Shown one piece after another: positions 19,197-28,884 of a stretch of 64,000 nt of DNA. The number at the start of each line of letters is the position of its first letter. The stretch's first letter is position 1. The stretch spans positions 186,001 through 250,000 of the forward strand of contig UBNQ01000016.1 of the NCBI GenBank assembly GCA_900466875.1, written 5' to 3'. Under the pieces are notes generated by a model. It ran no database searches, was not told the origin of the DNA, and worked only from the letters and a program-made list of their open reading frames with translations. This stretch comes from Hyphomicrobiales bacterium. GTDB taxonomy: Bacteria; Pseudomonadota; Alphaproteobacteria; Rhizobiales; Rhizobiaceae. A program made the position numbers and the translations under genes.

Positions 19197-20015
19197 ATGA
19201 ACGGCGATGAAAAGAACTACCTGTACCTCACACTCGACCGACTGATCTTGGCGACCGTTCCAGTTGGCGACAGTCTGAACCACGCGATCGTCTCGGCAGT
19301 ACGTGGCCTCGCGAGACACCGCGGAACGGCGCTTTGGATTGACGACATCGAAGATGGCAGCCCTCGGCGATATGAGGACCCTGCAACAGCCCGCTTCGGC
19401 CTTTCCGACCACCAGACCGCGGTCGATATATTCGTACGCTCTGGCCGCACTCCGATCGTCGACTATTCGGCGCTGACGTCCGACAAGACAACAATCCACT
19501 TTGGCTTGATCGTCGTGAATGCAGAGGCGGAATACTCCGAGGCTATAGAGGCGCTGCGGACGGCGGTGACAACAGGCGAGCCGCGAGACGACGATACCAC
19601 TTATGACATCCAGACATTGAAGGACGCAGTCGCCACCGCCGGGGAGAGGGCTTCAGGTGCCCATCCTCCGATCGATGTCGACTTCCGCTCGGATATCGAC
19701 TCCATTCTCTCGGAGTCAGCCTGGAGGCTAGCCGGAAGCCGGATCGTTTCCCGGGTGTCCGGCATCCGGATCGGAGCCATTACCGATATCCATGAATGGG
19801 AAATGGTTCCGGCCGTCCGGTTCAAGTTCCAGCTTGAGGACGAAGTCACATGGCGCGATGCCTATGCTTTCGTACGCGAGGAGCATGGAGAATGGACGGT
19901 AGCGGCCCGGGAAGTCAGTTGGCTGCAAGAACGCAAGCGGCAATACCGCATCAACGACGCCCAGATTAACGTCATCCATCAGCTTATCGAGGAGCTGGGC
20001 ATCCGCAGGGAATAG
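19197..20015 (+). CDS. Hypothetical protein, 272 residues
   Basis: ATG 19197 is preceded by AAAGG eight bases upstream; an upstream open extension to 18978 overlaps a promoter region and has poor composition. The product is soluble and acidic, with no signal peptide. It alternates alpha/beta-like stretches (FGLIVVNAEAEYSEAIEALRTAV) with an acidic charged middle, and its C-terminal part (WEMVPAVRFKFQLEDEVTW, then WTVAAREVSWLQER) looks like a beta-rich sandwich. I do not recognise a family. It converges with the gene at 20353; a hairpin at 20077 probably ends both transcripts. Confidence 0.75.
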   Translation: MNGDEKNYLYLTLDRLILATVPVGDSLNHAIVSAVRGLARHRGTALWIDDIEDGSPRRYEDPATARFGLSDHQTAVDIFVRSGRTPIVDYSALTSDKTTIHFGLIVVNAEAEYSEAIEALRTAVTTGEPRDDDTTYDIQTLKDAVATAGERASGAHPPIDVDFRSDIDSILSESAWRLAGSRIVSRVSGIRIGAITDIHEWEMVPAVRFKFQLEDEVTWRDAYAFVREEHGEWTVAAREVSWLQERKRQYRINDAQINVIHQLIEELGIRRE

Positions 20016-20076
20016 GCGACTGCGACGTTTGGCGCAGATGCGCTGCCGCCGACCGATGTCGGTTTGATCGTCATTT

Positions 20077-20108
20077 ACCCGGGGGGCGTCGCTCGTCGCG
20101 CCCCGGGT
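20077..20108. terminator. Strong GC hairpin, likely transcription terminator
   Basis: The arms ACCCGGGG and CCCCGGGT, extended by partly paired GCG/CGC, flank a short loop. It sits between convergent genes. There is no clear T-run after it, so a Rho-independent role is not certain. Confidence 0.5.
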
Positions 20109-20352
20109 ATTCTCCGTCGAGGTCATCCAGCTCGCCCCGGCTTCGGGTAGAGTGGACGTGCCAGCCCACCGGAAACCTACAGCATCATAAAGGGCGGCGG
20201 CTTGGACCGAGACGTTTCTCGAGATCAGAATTTTGCAATCCCGCCAATATCTTGCCGTTGATGAGATCTCTATCATTTCCAGTAAAGCAAGCTTTAGCGG
20301 TTCAGGGTCGGCGCATACCGCCGTCGTAGGACCTTAGCACACCGACGATGGG

Positions 20353-21234
20353 CTATTTGGCCAACCAAAGGTCTTTTGCAATCGGCAGGCGGGATTCCAC
20401 GAGTGTCGTACCGACCATGAAACACGGCTGCGAACTCGAGAAGAAATCGGCGTCGAGTTCGGTTAAGGCGTTGGAGAGCAGGGAGGGCATCCGATTGTGG
20501 GATACCTTGGCCCCATTTTCTGGGCCTTGTTCCATCGGAGCCAACACGACCATCAGTTCCTGTCCACGTTGCTGTTCATGTCGTCGGTGTTTTTCGATGA
20601 GATGGGACATCCCGCCATTGGGCCGTCTGTCGATCACCAGGTCGAGATAGCTCTCGCCAAGGGCTCTCGTGTATTTTCGGTCGTCTAGTTCCAGCATTTC
20701 GTAATAGTAACTCGCAAGCGAGTACTCCTCGAAAACCGCAGAGCCCGTCTCCCGAGGGCCACCCTCGCTGATGATATCGAGGCTGGCATACAGCACAACA
20801 AAGCCTCGCAAGGCAGATCGCATCTTTTTATCGTGGGCGTAGATATTTCGGGTTATAAAAAGCGGGACATACTTCACGTCCGCCCGCAGATACTGCAAGG
20901 CAGGCCCGAAAAGCAGCATCATCGCCATTCCGGCTCCGCCGGCCTGCGTAGTGTCGAGAACAATTCCAGACCGTGCCGGGGTCTCGAGCATCCGCGCCAC
21001 GGCACGGACACCCGTCTGGACCTGTTTTCTGTCCATCCGTTCATTCTCAAGCGCCCAGCTAGCCTCGTAGAGGAAAGTGTCCCCTTTGGCGGCGTTGTAG
21101 TGGTTGATAACGAGAGATGGATCGAGAGAAACCTTGAGTCCTTCGAGCGCTGCCGCTTCGTTGAACCAATCCGCGAATTCCGATGTGTGGTTTACAAGTT
21201 TCTGTACAAGTGATGTGCGGACAGTCTGATCCAT
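20353..21234 (-). CDS. Hypothetical protein, 293 residues
   Basis: An ATG at 21234 starts a soluble 293-residue protein; a TTG two codons earlier is also open. It has an N-terminal helical region (LVQKLVNHTSEFADWFNEAA), a Gly/Ala/Met-rich stretch (TTQAGGAGMAMMLLFGPAL) and a C-terminal part with SQPCFMVGTTLVESRLP. No motif of a known enzyme family is visible to me. It lies 390 bases downstream of the helicase gene on the same strand, too far to be a clear member of that operon, and converges with the gene ending at 20015. Confidence 0.75.
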   Translation of the reverse strand: MDQTVRTSLVQKLVNHTSEFADWFNEAAALEGLKVSLDPSLVINHYNAAKGDTFLYEASWALENERMDRKQVQTGVRAVARMLETPARSGIVLDTTQAGGAGMAMMLLFGPALQYLRADVKYVPLFITRNIYAHDKKMRSALRGFVVLYASLDIISEGGPRETGSAVFEEYSLASYYYEMLELDDRKYTRALGESYLDLVIDRRPNGGMSHLIEKHRRHEQQRGQELMVVLAPMEQGPENGAKVSHNRMPSLLSNALTELDADFFSSSQPCFMVGTTLVESRLPIAKDLWLAK

Positions 21235-21624
21235 CGACAAGGCTTTCTGGTATTCGATTTTGCGGTCGAAAAAGTTTCTAGTTGCGGCATCTAGGATGCC
21301 GTCTTGATTTCCTGAGCGCCCGAATTGTCAAACGCGAGCGATCCTATTCATTGTAATCCCGTGCTTTTCAGCTTCCTTAGCGGGCCGACGATGAGGATCG
21401 CGTTATAGGCGTGCATCAAACTTTAATCGTCCGGGATGATCTCGCTTGGCGGCGAGACCGGCCGTCACGTCATCAGCCGATGATCAGGTGTCTTCTGTTC
21501 GTTCGGGAAATGGGCTTGCATGACGCTGCCCCAAGCCGCCTAACAGGCGACTTGCGTCGCCAGCGGTGTTTCTGCAAAGAGGCCATGCGGTCGACGCCGC
21601 GGCCAGTGTCCATGACACGCTTGC
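21235..21624. other. Intergenic region downstream of the TerB/helicase operon
   Basis: These 390 bases contain no supported gene. The open frame reading through it (21411-21695, plus strand) is Arg/Ser-rich and antisense to the helicase end, with no ribosome-binding site. It must hold the promoter of the 20353 gene if that is transcribed alone. Confidence 0.4.
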
Positions 21625-23880
21625 TCAGCTTCTACCGACCGAGGCCAGTCCGGCAGCAACGCCCTGAAGGGACTCATAGTCGAGCCGCTCTTTAATGGTG
21701 ACCATCGTCATCAGGTCCCACGAGAGATGATTGTCGAAACGTGCGACATTCGGCCGGGCCACTCCAGTCATAAGGGCATCGATCGTCGGCACATTCCCCT
21801 CCGCCCACCTTGCCAGACATTGCTCGACGCCTTCCGGATCGCAGTCCTGGAGCTCTATGGAGTGCTGGTACTGTGCTGTCCGGAAATCGCGAGCGAGGAA
21901 AGCAAGGGCGAGGGTAGTCAGCTTCCTGGTCCCGATCCAGGGAAGAACCAGAGCGCCATCAGCATGCGGCAAGATAAATCGCGATGCGAGGCCGCGCTCT
22001 TCGAAGCAGTGCCGTGCGCTAGAGAGCATTTCCGCAGCGACACGGTCGATATATGCGTATTGTTCTTTACCTTCGAGAACGCGCTTCATTTTCTCTGCGA
22101 TGCGATCGTGCAATCCGCCGCCGTTTCCGCTGAACCGGGGAGGTTTGCCACCACGGGTCGGCTTAACGGTTATTACCCGCGTGGTGTCATCGACCTCCAG
22201 CACCTGCCAGCGACGCCCGGCGAAGATCAGCGTTTCGCCTGACTTGATCGCCGAATCCAAAGGGTAAGTTCCGAGCGTTCTGGCGTCATGCATGATCCGG
22301 TACTCCCGCTCCGTGAAGAATACCGGATAGAAGTCGTGTGCCTCCGTGATCCTTTCTCCGAACTCGCCGATCATCAGCAGTCCCTCCGGCGATTGCTCGA
22401 TAAGCTTGTTATCGGTCGACGCCATGCAGCGGAGGAGATCGGCAAACGTCGCGCGATCCACCGCCTTGAACGGTCCACGGTCACAAAGGATCTTCCAGGC
22501 AGCCTGTGGGGATATTCCGCCTTTCTGAAGGATGAGTGCCAATAGCTGGTGCAGAAGCGTCGAAAGGTGCACCCCGGTCGGCTCGGGCGGCTCGCACCAG
22601 CCGTCCTTGAGGCATTCGATCATGGCGATCGACTGGACGAGCCCGAGGTTGAGACGCTCGAGCGGGTGCTGTCCGCGTCCCGGATTGCGTTCGATTACGA
22701 ACATCCGCATGACGGCTGGACTTCCGGCCCGTCGCCCCGACCGTCCCAGACGTTGCCTGAGCGACGATACCGAAAAGCCGGGCCCGATCTGAGCAACCGA
22801 TTCCACGTCGCCGATGTCGATGCCGAGTTCCAGGGTAGTCGTCGCGACGGCGGTCGTCGGGCGAGGGTCGTCGCGGAGCCTGATCTCGACATCCTCTCGC
22901 TCGGCCTTCGACAGGCTGCCGTGGTGCGGGAAAAACTCGTTCGGAACCCGATTTTCCTCGCACATGAGCCGGAGCCGGTCGGCGTAGAGCTCGACTCGCT
23001 CCCGAGATCCGCCGAACAGCAGGTTGCGGTGTCCCCGCAAGAAGCGAAAGAGATCGTCGGCCAGGCGTTCCGGGATGCCGTGCCGCTCGGCCGCCTCTTC
23101 TTCGGGCGGCGTCTCGACATCCCCGTCATCGGCTTTAGTTGTCGAGTCCTTGTCGTAGTAGCCGCGGATCTGGAGTCTGAGGCCGTTGCCCTCGTCATTT
23201 CCTTCGATGACCGCAACCTTCGCGCCCCCGCCGGGCCGAAGCGCGTCGGCGGCCAGTCCCATGTCACCCAGCGTCGCCGAGAGGCCGATACGGTCGATGC
23301 GCTCCCGTCCGCACTCGATTTCGATCCGATTCAGTATGGACTGAAGCTGCATGCCGCGCTCCGTCCCGATGAAGGCGTGGAGTTCGTCGATAACGACGGC
23401 CTCCAGCGAGGAGAACAGGAAGCGTATCTCCTTTCCGCGGCGGACTAGAAGGGCCTCCAGCGATTCCGGGGTAATGAGCACGACCCCGCTGGGGTTCTTT
23501 CGAGCGCGCGATTTGGCGTCGGCAGACACGTCGCCGTGCCATTTATGCAGGGGGATGTCACAGGCCTCGCAAAGAGGTTCGAGCCGACGATACTGGTCGT
23601 TGATCAACGCCTTGAGCGGGCTGACGTAGAGGATCCGGAAACCGTCGCGCCCATCACCACCGAGGACGCGCGTGAGCAGCGGCAGGATCGCCGCCTCCGT
23701 CTTTCCAGCAGCCGTCCGGGCAGACACGACGACGTCTCCGCCTGCGAGAACGGCCGGGATCGCCTTCTCTTGGACGTCCCTAAGGCGCTGCCATTTCTGT
23801 GTCCAGATCCAACGCCGGATCGGCTGGCCGAGGCGTTCAAAGGCGGAGGGTTGCAAGTTCATCGTCCGCGTCGTCGCCAT
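21625..23880 (-). CDS. Lhr-like DEAH-box helicase (BrxHI type)
   Basis: This 751-residue superfamily II helicase has Walker A SARTAAGKT (residues 53-61), a DELH Walker B near residue 165 (VVIDELHAFIGTERG), LSATLGD as motif III, TTLELGIDIGDVE as motif V and RQRLGRSGRR as motif VI. The C-terminal region resembles the Lhr family, which includes the BrxHI helicases of BREX type 2 systems. It should translocate on single-stranded nucleic acid in the cytoplasm. Its start overlaps the ATPase gene by 44 bases without a good ribosome-binding site, so it is translationally coupled; an ATG at 23862 is an alternative. It is the last gene of a three-gene operon. Confidence 0.92.
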   Translation of the reverse strand: MATTRTMNLQPSAFERLGQPIRRWIWTQKWQRLRDVQEKAIPAVLAGGDVVVSARTAAGKTEAAILPLLTRVLGGDGRDGFRILYVSPLKALINDQYRRLEPLCEACDIPLHKWHGDVSADAKSRARKNPSGVVLITPESLEALLVRRGKEIRFLFSSLEAVVIDELHAFIGTERGMQLQSILNRIEIECGRERIDRIGLSATLGDMGLAADALRPGGGAKVAVIEGNDEGNGLRLQIRGYYDKDSTTKADDGDVETPPEEEAAERHGIPERLADDLFRFLRGHRNLLFGGSRERVELYADRLRLMCEENRVPNEFFPHHGSLSKAEREDVEIRLRDDPRPTTAVATTTLELGIDIGDVESVAQIGPGFSVSSLRQRLGRSGRRAGSPAVMRMFVIERNPGRGQHPLERLNLGLVQSIAMIECLKDGWCEPPEPTGVHLSTLLHQLLALILQKGGISPQAAWKILCDRGPFKAVDRATFADLLRCMASTDNKLIEQSPEGLLMIGEFGERITEAHDFYPVFFTEREYRIMHDARTLGTYPLDSAIKSGETLIFAGRRWQVLEVDDTTRVITVKPTRGGKPPRFSGNGGGLHDRIAEKMKRVLEGKEQYAYIDRVAAEMLSSARHCFEERGLASRFILPHADGALVLPWIGTRKLTTLALAFLARDFRTAQYQHSIELQDCDPEGVEQCLARWAEGNVPTIDALMTGVARPNVARFDNHLSWDLMTMVTIKERLDYESLQGVAAGLASVGRS

Positions 23881-25159
23881 CCGCCAGGATTTCTGTCTCG
23901 TCGGTGCCCTGACGATCCTCGCTCACCTCGACACGGGTCAACAGGTCGCTCCATTCGATACCGGGGTTCTGCTCGAGGACCGCAAGCAGGTCCACGAACG
24001 CTTTCACGGTGTTTCGAGGCGTGCGGAAATAGGCGTCGCCGATGGTGTTCGAGCAATGCTCCATGAAGGCGACGAGCGCCTCGTCAGGGATCAGATGCTT
24101 CTCGGGGTCGCCGCCCGCAAATACGTCGCGGAGCCTTTCCAGCAGGTGGAATAGCTCTTCGGGGGTGAGGCTCGGGAGGTTGATGACGGGGCCAGAGTAG
24201 TCGGCAAGGCCGTTGACCGCAAAGCTGTTCTCGGCAAGCCTGCTCTGCAGGGCTTCATAGGAGTAGAGACCTCGGCGGGTGTCGAGAAGGAACTCCGGGG
24301 TCCCACCGAGGATGAAGCCGATGCCCTCGGTTGTCCCTTGAAGAACGTCGTTCAGAATGCGGAGTATCTGCTCGTAGTTCTGCTTGCGGGCCTGGGCATT
24401 CTGCAGCTTGTAGAGATTGACCAATTCATCGATGCAGACGATCATTCCGCCAAACCCTGCCACTCGAACGAATCTCGCCAAAAGCCTCAGACCGTCATAG
24501 AAGGACGCGTCGTCCAGGATCGTCCTGACGCCAAGATCCTGCCGCGCCTCTGTCTTGGTGGTGTACTCGCCGCGAAGCCAACGAAGTGCCGCGTCCTGGA
24601 GGGTGCTGTTTCCGTCTTCGTATCCGCGGGCATAAGCGGCTACGACGGTCGCGAAATCATAGCCCGCCACCATTTCGCGGATGTCGCCTAGCCCGTCCTT
24701 GACGGCCGCCTCGATCGGCACGCCTGTCGCGGCGGCTTTCTCGGTCGCCTTCTGTATATAGCTTTCGAGAATGTTTCTGAGAGCGCCGCCATCGGGCGCA
24801 GTCCTGGTGGAAAGACTACGCGCCAGCTCGGCGTACAACGAGCGGGCCTGGCCGTTCGTGGCGTGGATGCGACGGTCGGGGGAGAGATCCGCCTGGCATA
24901 CGACGAGCTTGCTCTGAAGCGCGATTTGCCGGACGAGGAATAGGAAGAAGGTCTTGCCCGCACCGTAAGCACCGATCACGAAACGGATGCTCGAGCCGCC
25001 GTCGCCGACCCGACGGATGTCGCGGATAAGGGCCTCGATCTCGCGCTGGCGTCCCACCTGAATATGTTGCAGGCCTAGCCGCGGGACGACACCCGCCCTT
25101 AGGGCGCTAATGATTGTGTCGCGATCACGAGGCTTGATGGCGGGCGGTTTTGTGGTCAT
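23837..25159 (-). CDS. BrxD-like P-loop ATPase (DUF2791-type)
   Basis: The 440-residue protein begins with a short helical region, then Walker A GAYGAGKT (residues 63-70) and a Walker B strand GGMIVCIDELVNLY near residue 240, followed by a sensor region GIGFILGGTPEFLLD. This ORC/Cdc6-like AAA arrangement with an IGAYGAGKT loop is that of the BREX ATP-binding protein BrxD. BrxD-like proteins couple ATP hydrolysis to a partner helicase. Here the gene overlaps the TerB-domain gene by 4 bases and the helicase gene by 44 bases, so the three are made together. No other BREX gene (pglX, pglZ, brxC) is in the window. Confidence 0.88.
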   Translation of the reverse strand: MTTKPPAIKPRDRDTIISALRAGVVPRLGLQHIQVGRQREIEALIRDIRRVGDGGSSIRFVIGAYGAGKTFFLFLVRQIALQSKLVVCQADLSPDRRIHATNGQARSLYAELARSLSTRTAPDGGALRNILESYIQKATEKAAATGVPIEAAVKDGLGDIREMVAGYDFATVVAAYARGYEDGNSTLQDAALRWLRGEYTTKTEARQDLGVRTILDDASFYDGLRLLARFVRVAGFGGMIVCIDELVNLYKLQNAQARKQNYEQILRILNDVLQGTTEGIGFILGGTPEFLLDTRRGLYSYEALQSRLAENSFAVNGLADYSGPVINLPSLTPEELFHLLERLRDVFAGGDPEKHLIPDEALVAFMEHCSNTIGDAYFRTPRNTVKAFVDLLAVLEQNPGIEWSDLLTRVEVSEDRQGTDETEILADGDDADDELATLRL

Positions 25160-28100
25160 GCGGTCATGCCTTCTTTGATGACTGCGGAATTGGTCGGAGG
25201 CGCGGGAAGAAGATGATGATTGATGTCCAGGACATCATCGCCTTCGATCATGAGTTCGTCGAACCGGTCGAGCGCCCAGTCGTTGATCGCCTCCTTTGCC
25301 GCGCCCGGCATCAAGGAAGCGTCTCGTGCCAGATGCTCGAAATCTTCTTTCGACCAGCTGGCACGTTGCAGTATTTCCGACAGGAAAGCACCATATCGCT
25401 GCTCCAGACCCTCGAACAGCTCGCTTTGCTGGACTTCCACGACGACCTCGTGATGCGTCGCGGCGGCTTCATCCTCTTCGTCGAGGAAGATATCGGCGAG
25501 GACGTTTGAGGTGACCCGGGTTTCCGAGCGGATGCTCTGCAGCCGGGAAAGATCGATGTGGTGCGGCGACGGTGAAGTGCCCGGGTTCTCGACCGAGGCG
25601 GAAGAGGACGATGCCTGCCCGGCAACGCGGGAGCCGCCGGGCCTCGCGTGAAGACGCTCATAAAGCGACTTCTGGTCCATGCCCATCCTTTTGAAGATGG
25701 CCTCCAGCTTCCTGACTTCGCCCGCATGCAGATCGCCGTCAGCGGAAGCGAGCGAGACGAGTTCGGAGATGATTGCCTCCCGGCTACCTTCAGGGACGTC
25801 TTTGAGGCGCTTGAGCCAGTCATCGAGGCGCGCGGGGTCGCTCTCGTTGAGCAGCACCTCCGCTTCCAGCCTTCGTTTCTCGTCTTCCGAGAGGTCGGCG
25901 GCCGAGACAATTCTTTCCAGCAGAGCCTTGCGTTCGACCTCGTGGAAATCTCCGTCCGCGTGGCCAACGAGCATGCCGAGCATGATCGAAAGCTGCTGCG
26001 TTCGGTAGGCGTCAGTCGCCTCGGCCGGAGGATTATGCGAGATCGCGAACAGTATAGCTCGGTCATCGCCTGCCCAGGATCTGGCGACAAACGCCGGATC
26101 GAATGTCGCCCCGATCCCTAAGCCTGAGAGGGCCTGGCTCAGGTCCCGGAGCTTTGCCTTCCCCGGGCTGGTCCCTATGTCGATGCCAATCCGGTCGGCA
26201 AGAAACGATATCCGGGTTTCGGCTCTCCTCTCAGCGAGCCCGCGAAGCTCCGCCAGCGGATCGCCGGGCAGTGTTGCCGCAGCGGACCGCCGCAAAGCCT
26301 CGGGAAGCCTGGAGACGGCCAGCAGATTCGGCTCGAGCCCGGGCAGGCGTCCAAGTGTGCGGCTGTAGTCGTCGAGCTGCTCCATGCAGTCATTGAATAT
26401 CCGGCGCGCGATCCTGATAGGCTCCTCCCGGTCAGTGATGTCCGGTATATCTCCGCCGAGCACCTTGATCTCGAGATTGAAGCTTCCGCTGCACGCCTGG
26501 TAGTGCTTCTTGAGCTTCTTTGTCCGCCCGGCCCTCGGCCGATAGCCAGCCGGGTAAAGCTTCGCGAACTCCAGGATGTAGAGCTCCCGCAGAAGGGCTG
26601 GGACGCGCCTTGCGGGTGTACGCACGCTGGTCTCCGGATGTGTCAGCGCGAACCGGAGCATCAGGTCCGCCTCGATCGGACGCTCGTCTCGTACCCGCAG
26701 GCCGAGAGCGATCTTGACCGCCGTAGGCACCTCGTAGCCGTTGGGCTCGACTCTCGCCAGGAACTGAGCGGACGGTTCGCCGCTGGTCAGCTCGGCGGCC
26801 GTCAGCAGCTCGGTGGCGTAGCGGTTGAAAGAGCCGTTATGTCCGTAGACGTCAAGAAGCCGCCGGACCTCCGCAACCACGGCGGCTGCGTCAGTGGCAT
26901 TCGTGTCGAGCAGTAGACGCCGCTCCAAGCCATAGAAATAGAGGAAGACGTAACCGATATAGTCGTCCGGGTTCGACCTCGTCCCTGCCAGCCACTCGAG
27001 ATAGGAACGTCTGGCATCCGGGGACATCCCGCCATATGACGGCCAGTATCCCATGGACACGCCCGCCGGATCGCGGCCTCTCCCGACGGTCAGCGCCGGA
27101 TTGACGAGACAGTTCTCGTTTTCGCTGAGCCTTCCCTGTTTGCCGAGGAAACCGCCCAGGTAAAACATCCCGCCCGAAACCGTTACTGATGCGACGGTCA
27201 TGACTTTGCCCGGCATGATCCATTCCGCTCCCGCCATTCTGGCGGCGGAGGCATCGGCGTTCGAAGAGGACGGAGCGGTATTGGCTTGGGTTGCCTTAGG
27301 TCGATGGAAATTCAAGAGAGTGCCGGGCTGTCCCGGAATCTCCGGATGGGATTCACCCGACTTCGCGCCTCGTTCGGTGATCTCGGTCAGTTCGTCATTT
27401 TCACCGTCACCCAAGGACTTGGGTCGAGAGGCGTTCGTCTTGATCCACTCGACGACGTTTCTGTCGTGGACCTCTATCGACCGGTTCGTGGTCGATACGG
27501 AGGATACGTCTTGTGGTGCGGCCGATCCTTCTGTGAGGATCCGGAAAGCTTCCTTGTCCCATATCAACTCGTCGGCCGCGCTATTGCCGGAAACTGCATT
27601 CCCGGCTCCGAGCCGCTTCCTCTTGCGCCTGTTATGAAACACTATGATGCCGCCGATGCCCAGACCGAGAAGTGCCAGCTTCCAGAACTGGCTCGCGGCG
27701 TCGGGCGGTGAGGCGGCAGACTTAGGCGAGATGGCCTTGCCGCCCTGACTTCCGGCGGTCGACGCTAAGCTCTGCGCCTGTTGCGGCGGCTGGACCTTTT
27801 CCGCTGGCGCGATGGTCTCGACTGCCTCCAACCGGCCGCCTCTTTCCACTGCGCCAGAGGAGTCGCTGCTGACGGGGCCGAGGGGCTTAACCTCGACCGC
27901 CGGCGATAGCTGCGGCGGCGTTCCGCTTTCCCCAATCTGGCCTTCAACGGGTGGTCGCTCTGCGTCCACAGGAGAAGGCGGGAAAAGTCGGTCGATCGTC
28001 GCCTGGTCCGCTTTTCCGGTGGAAGGCAGGCCATTGGCTGTTTGATACGCGCGCAGTGCCGCGATTGATTTCTTGCCCCATACGCCATCGGGAGCCCCCG

Positions 28101-28233
28101 GGTTGAAGCTTTTCTCAGCCAGCGCCTTCTGAATGTCGCGGACCGACCGCTCGGCGGCTTCTGCCCAAGTGAGAGCCAGATGGCTGAGCAAACCCGCAGC
28201 AACGACAAGAACAGCAATCGTCCGGAACTTCAC
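25156..28233 (-). CDS. Membrane-anchored peptidoglycan-binding/TerB_N-TerB-TerB_C protein
   Basis: The GTG at 28233 has GTGAGG five bases upstream and yields an N-terminal signal-like helix (residues 1-25); another GTG at 28269 adds 12 residues and no site. The 1025-residue product then has a PG_binding_1 domain (about 30-85, DGVWGKKSIAALRAYQ), a Pro/Ser-rich linker, a membrane helix with basic stop (about 183-205, GLGIGGIIVFHNRRKRKR), a TerB_N domain (337-560, AEWIMPGKV), an acidic TerB helical domain (about 745-815, GHADGDFHEVERKALLERI) and a TerB_C domain (about 905-1015). The first part should face the periplasm and the TerB domains the cytoplasm, though the first helix could instead be a cleaved signal. 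TerB domains bind metal and recur in tellurite/stress and phage-response gene sets. It heads the operon with the BrxD-like ATPase and helicase. Confidence 0.88.
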   Translation of the reverse strand: MKFRTIAVLVVAAGLLSHLALTWAEAAERSVRDIQKALAEKSFNPGAPDGVWGKKSIAALRAYQTANGLPSTGKADQATIDRLFPPSPVDAERPPVEGQIGESGTPPQLSPAVEVKPLGPVSSDSSGAVERGGRLEAVETIAPAEKVQPPQQAQSLASTAGSQGGKAISPKSAASPPDAASQFWKLALLGLGIGGIIVFHNRRKRKRLGAGNAVSGNSAADELIWDKEAFRILTEGSAAPQDVSSVSTTNRSIEVHDRNVVEWIKTNASRPKSLGDGENDELTEITERGAKSGESHPEIPGQPGTLLNFHRPKATQANTAPSSSNADASAARMAGAEWIMPGKVMTVASVTVSGGMFYLGGFLGKQGRLSENENCLVNPALTVGRGRDPAGVSMGYWPSYGGMSPDARRSYLEWLAGTRSNPDDYIGYVFLYFYGLERRLLLDTNATDAAAVVAEVRRLLDVYGHNGSFNRYATELLTAAELTSGEPSAQFLARVEPNGYEVPTAVKIALGLRVRDERPIEADLMLRFALTHPETSVRTPARRVPALLRELYILEFAKLYPAGYRPRAGRTKKLKKHYQACSGSFNLEIKVLGGDIPDITDREEPIRIARRIFNDCMEQLDDYSRTLGRLPGLEPNLLAVSRLPEALRRSAAATLPGDPLAELRGLAERRAETRISFLADRIGIDIGTSPGKAKLRDLSQALSGLGIGATFDPAFVARSWAGDDRAILFAISHNPPAEATDAYRTQQLSIMLGMLVGHADGDFHEVERKALLERIVSAADLSEDEKRRLEAEVLLNESDPARLDDWLKRLKDVPEGSREAIISELVSLASADGDLHAGEVRKLEAIFKRMGMDQKSLYERLHARPGGSRVAGQASSSSASVENPGTSPSPHHIDLSRLQSIRSETRVTSNVLADIFLDEEDEAAATHHEVVVEVQQSELFEGLEQRYGAFLSEILQRASWSKEDFEHLARDASLMPGAAKEAINDWALDRFDELMIEGDDVLDINHHLLPAPPTNSAVIKEGMTA

Positions 28234-28884
28234 GAAAACCTCACCCCGAAGTAGACGCTCAATATACACGGAGAGCTTGCATGGCCAAGGGCTTGATTAC
28301 GCTCGCAGTCTCAATCCGCGGTAAATTTGCGGAAGCGTGCGTTCGGCCTTGGTCGTGAGCGTCACTCAGGGAACGATAGCCCGCCGTTGAGAAAGTGGGA
28401 TGAATTCAAGTCCGTGCGTGTTGTCGGACGGAAATTTCGAACTTTAGAAGAATTCATGAGCATGCTGCTTGCGCTTTCGCCCACGCGATGAGCATATTCC
28501 TGCCGTGCCCGGTCGCCGCCGCATTCCGGGTGCCTGTGGACGATAGCTATGTACCGTAGGGCGGTGGAGTTATCGTCCACCCCAACATCCGACAATTGAT
28601 TTCTCCAGCCGAGTCGGTGACAAACCTTCGAGGAAGAACCCCCTTCATCTTTGATGTCGCTTCCATCTGGAGGGGAAGGCTTGGGCTCACAAGCCTGGCT
28701 TTCCTCCCAACTATTCGGGCCCCGCGGGCTGCCTGGGAGAAAGAGACGCCGCCGACGGGTCGGTTCCACTCAGATCTTCGCGCCGGTAACCAGCGCCACA
28801 TATTTCATTGACGACTAATATTCCCCTTGACCCGATCGAGGCGTGGAGCACCTAACTGCGGTGACGGGCTCAGAGCCTCGGGAG
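28234..28884. other. Divergent intergenic region, 650 bases
   Basis: The region lies between the leftward TerB operon and the rightward diguanylate cyclase and must contain both promoters. A minus-strand open frame (28362-28769) has no ribosome-binding site and a composition of low confidence. I see no clear promoter, RNA gene or repeat. Confidence 0.4.

Noticed and set aside
22549..23448. 299-codon plus-strand frame antisense to the helicase
   Set aside because: The helicase motifs on the minus strand explain the region.
21625..28233. Complete BREX system
   Set aside because: Only BrxD-like and BrxHI-like genes are present; PglX, PglZ and BrxA/B/C are missing in the window, so I call it BREX-related at most.
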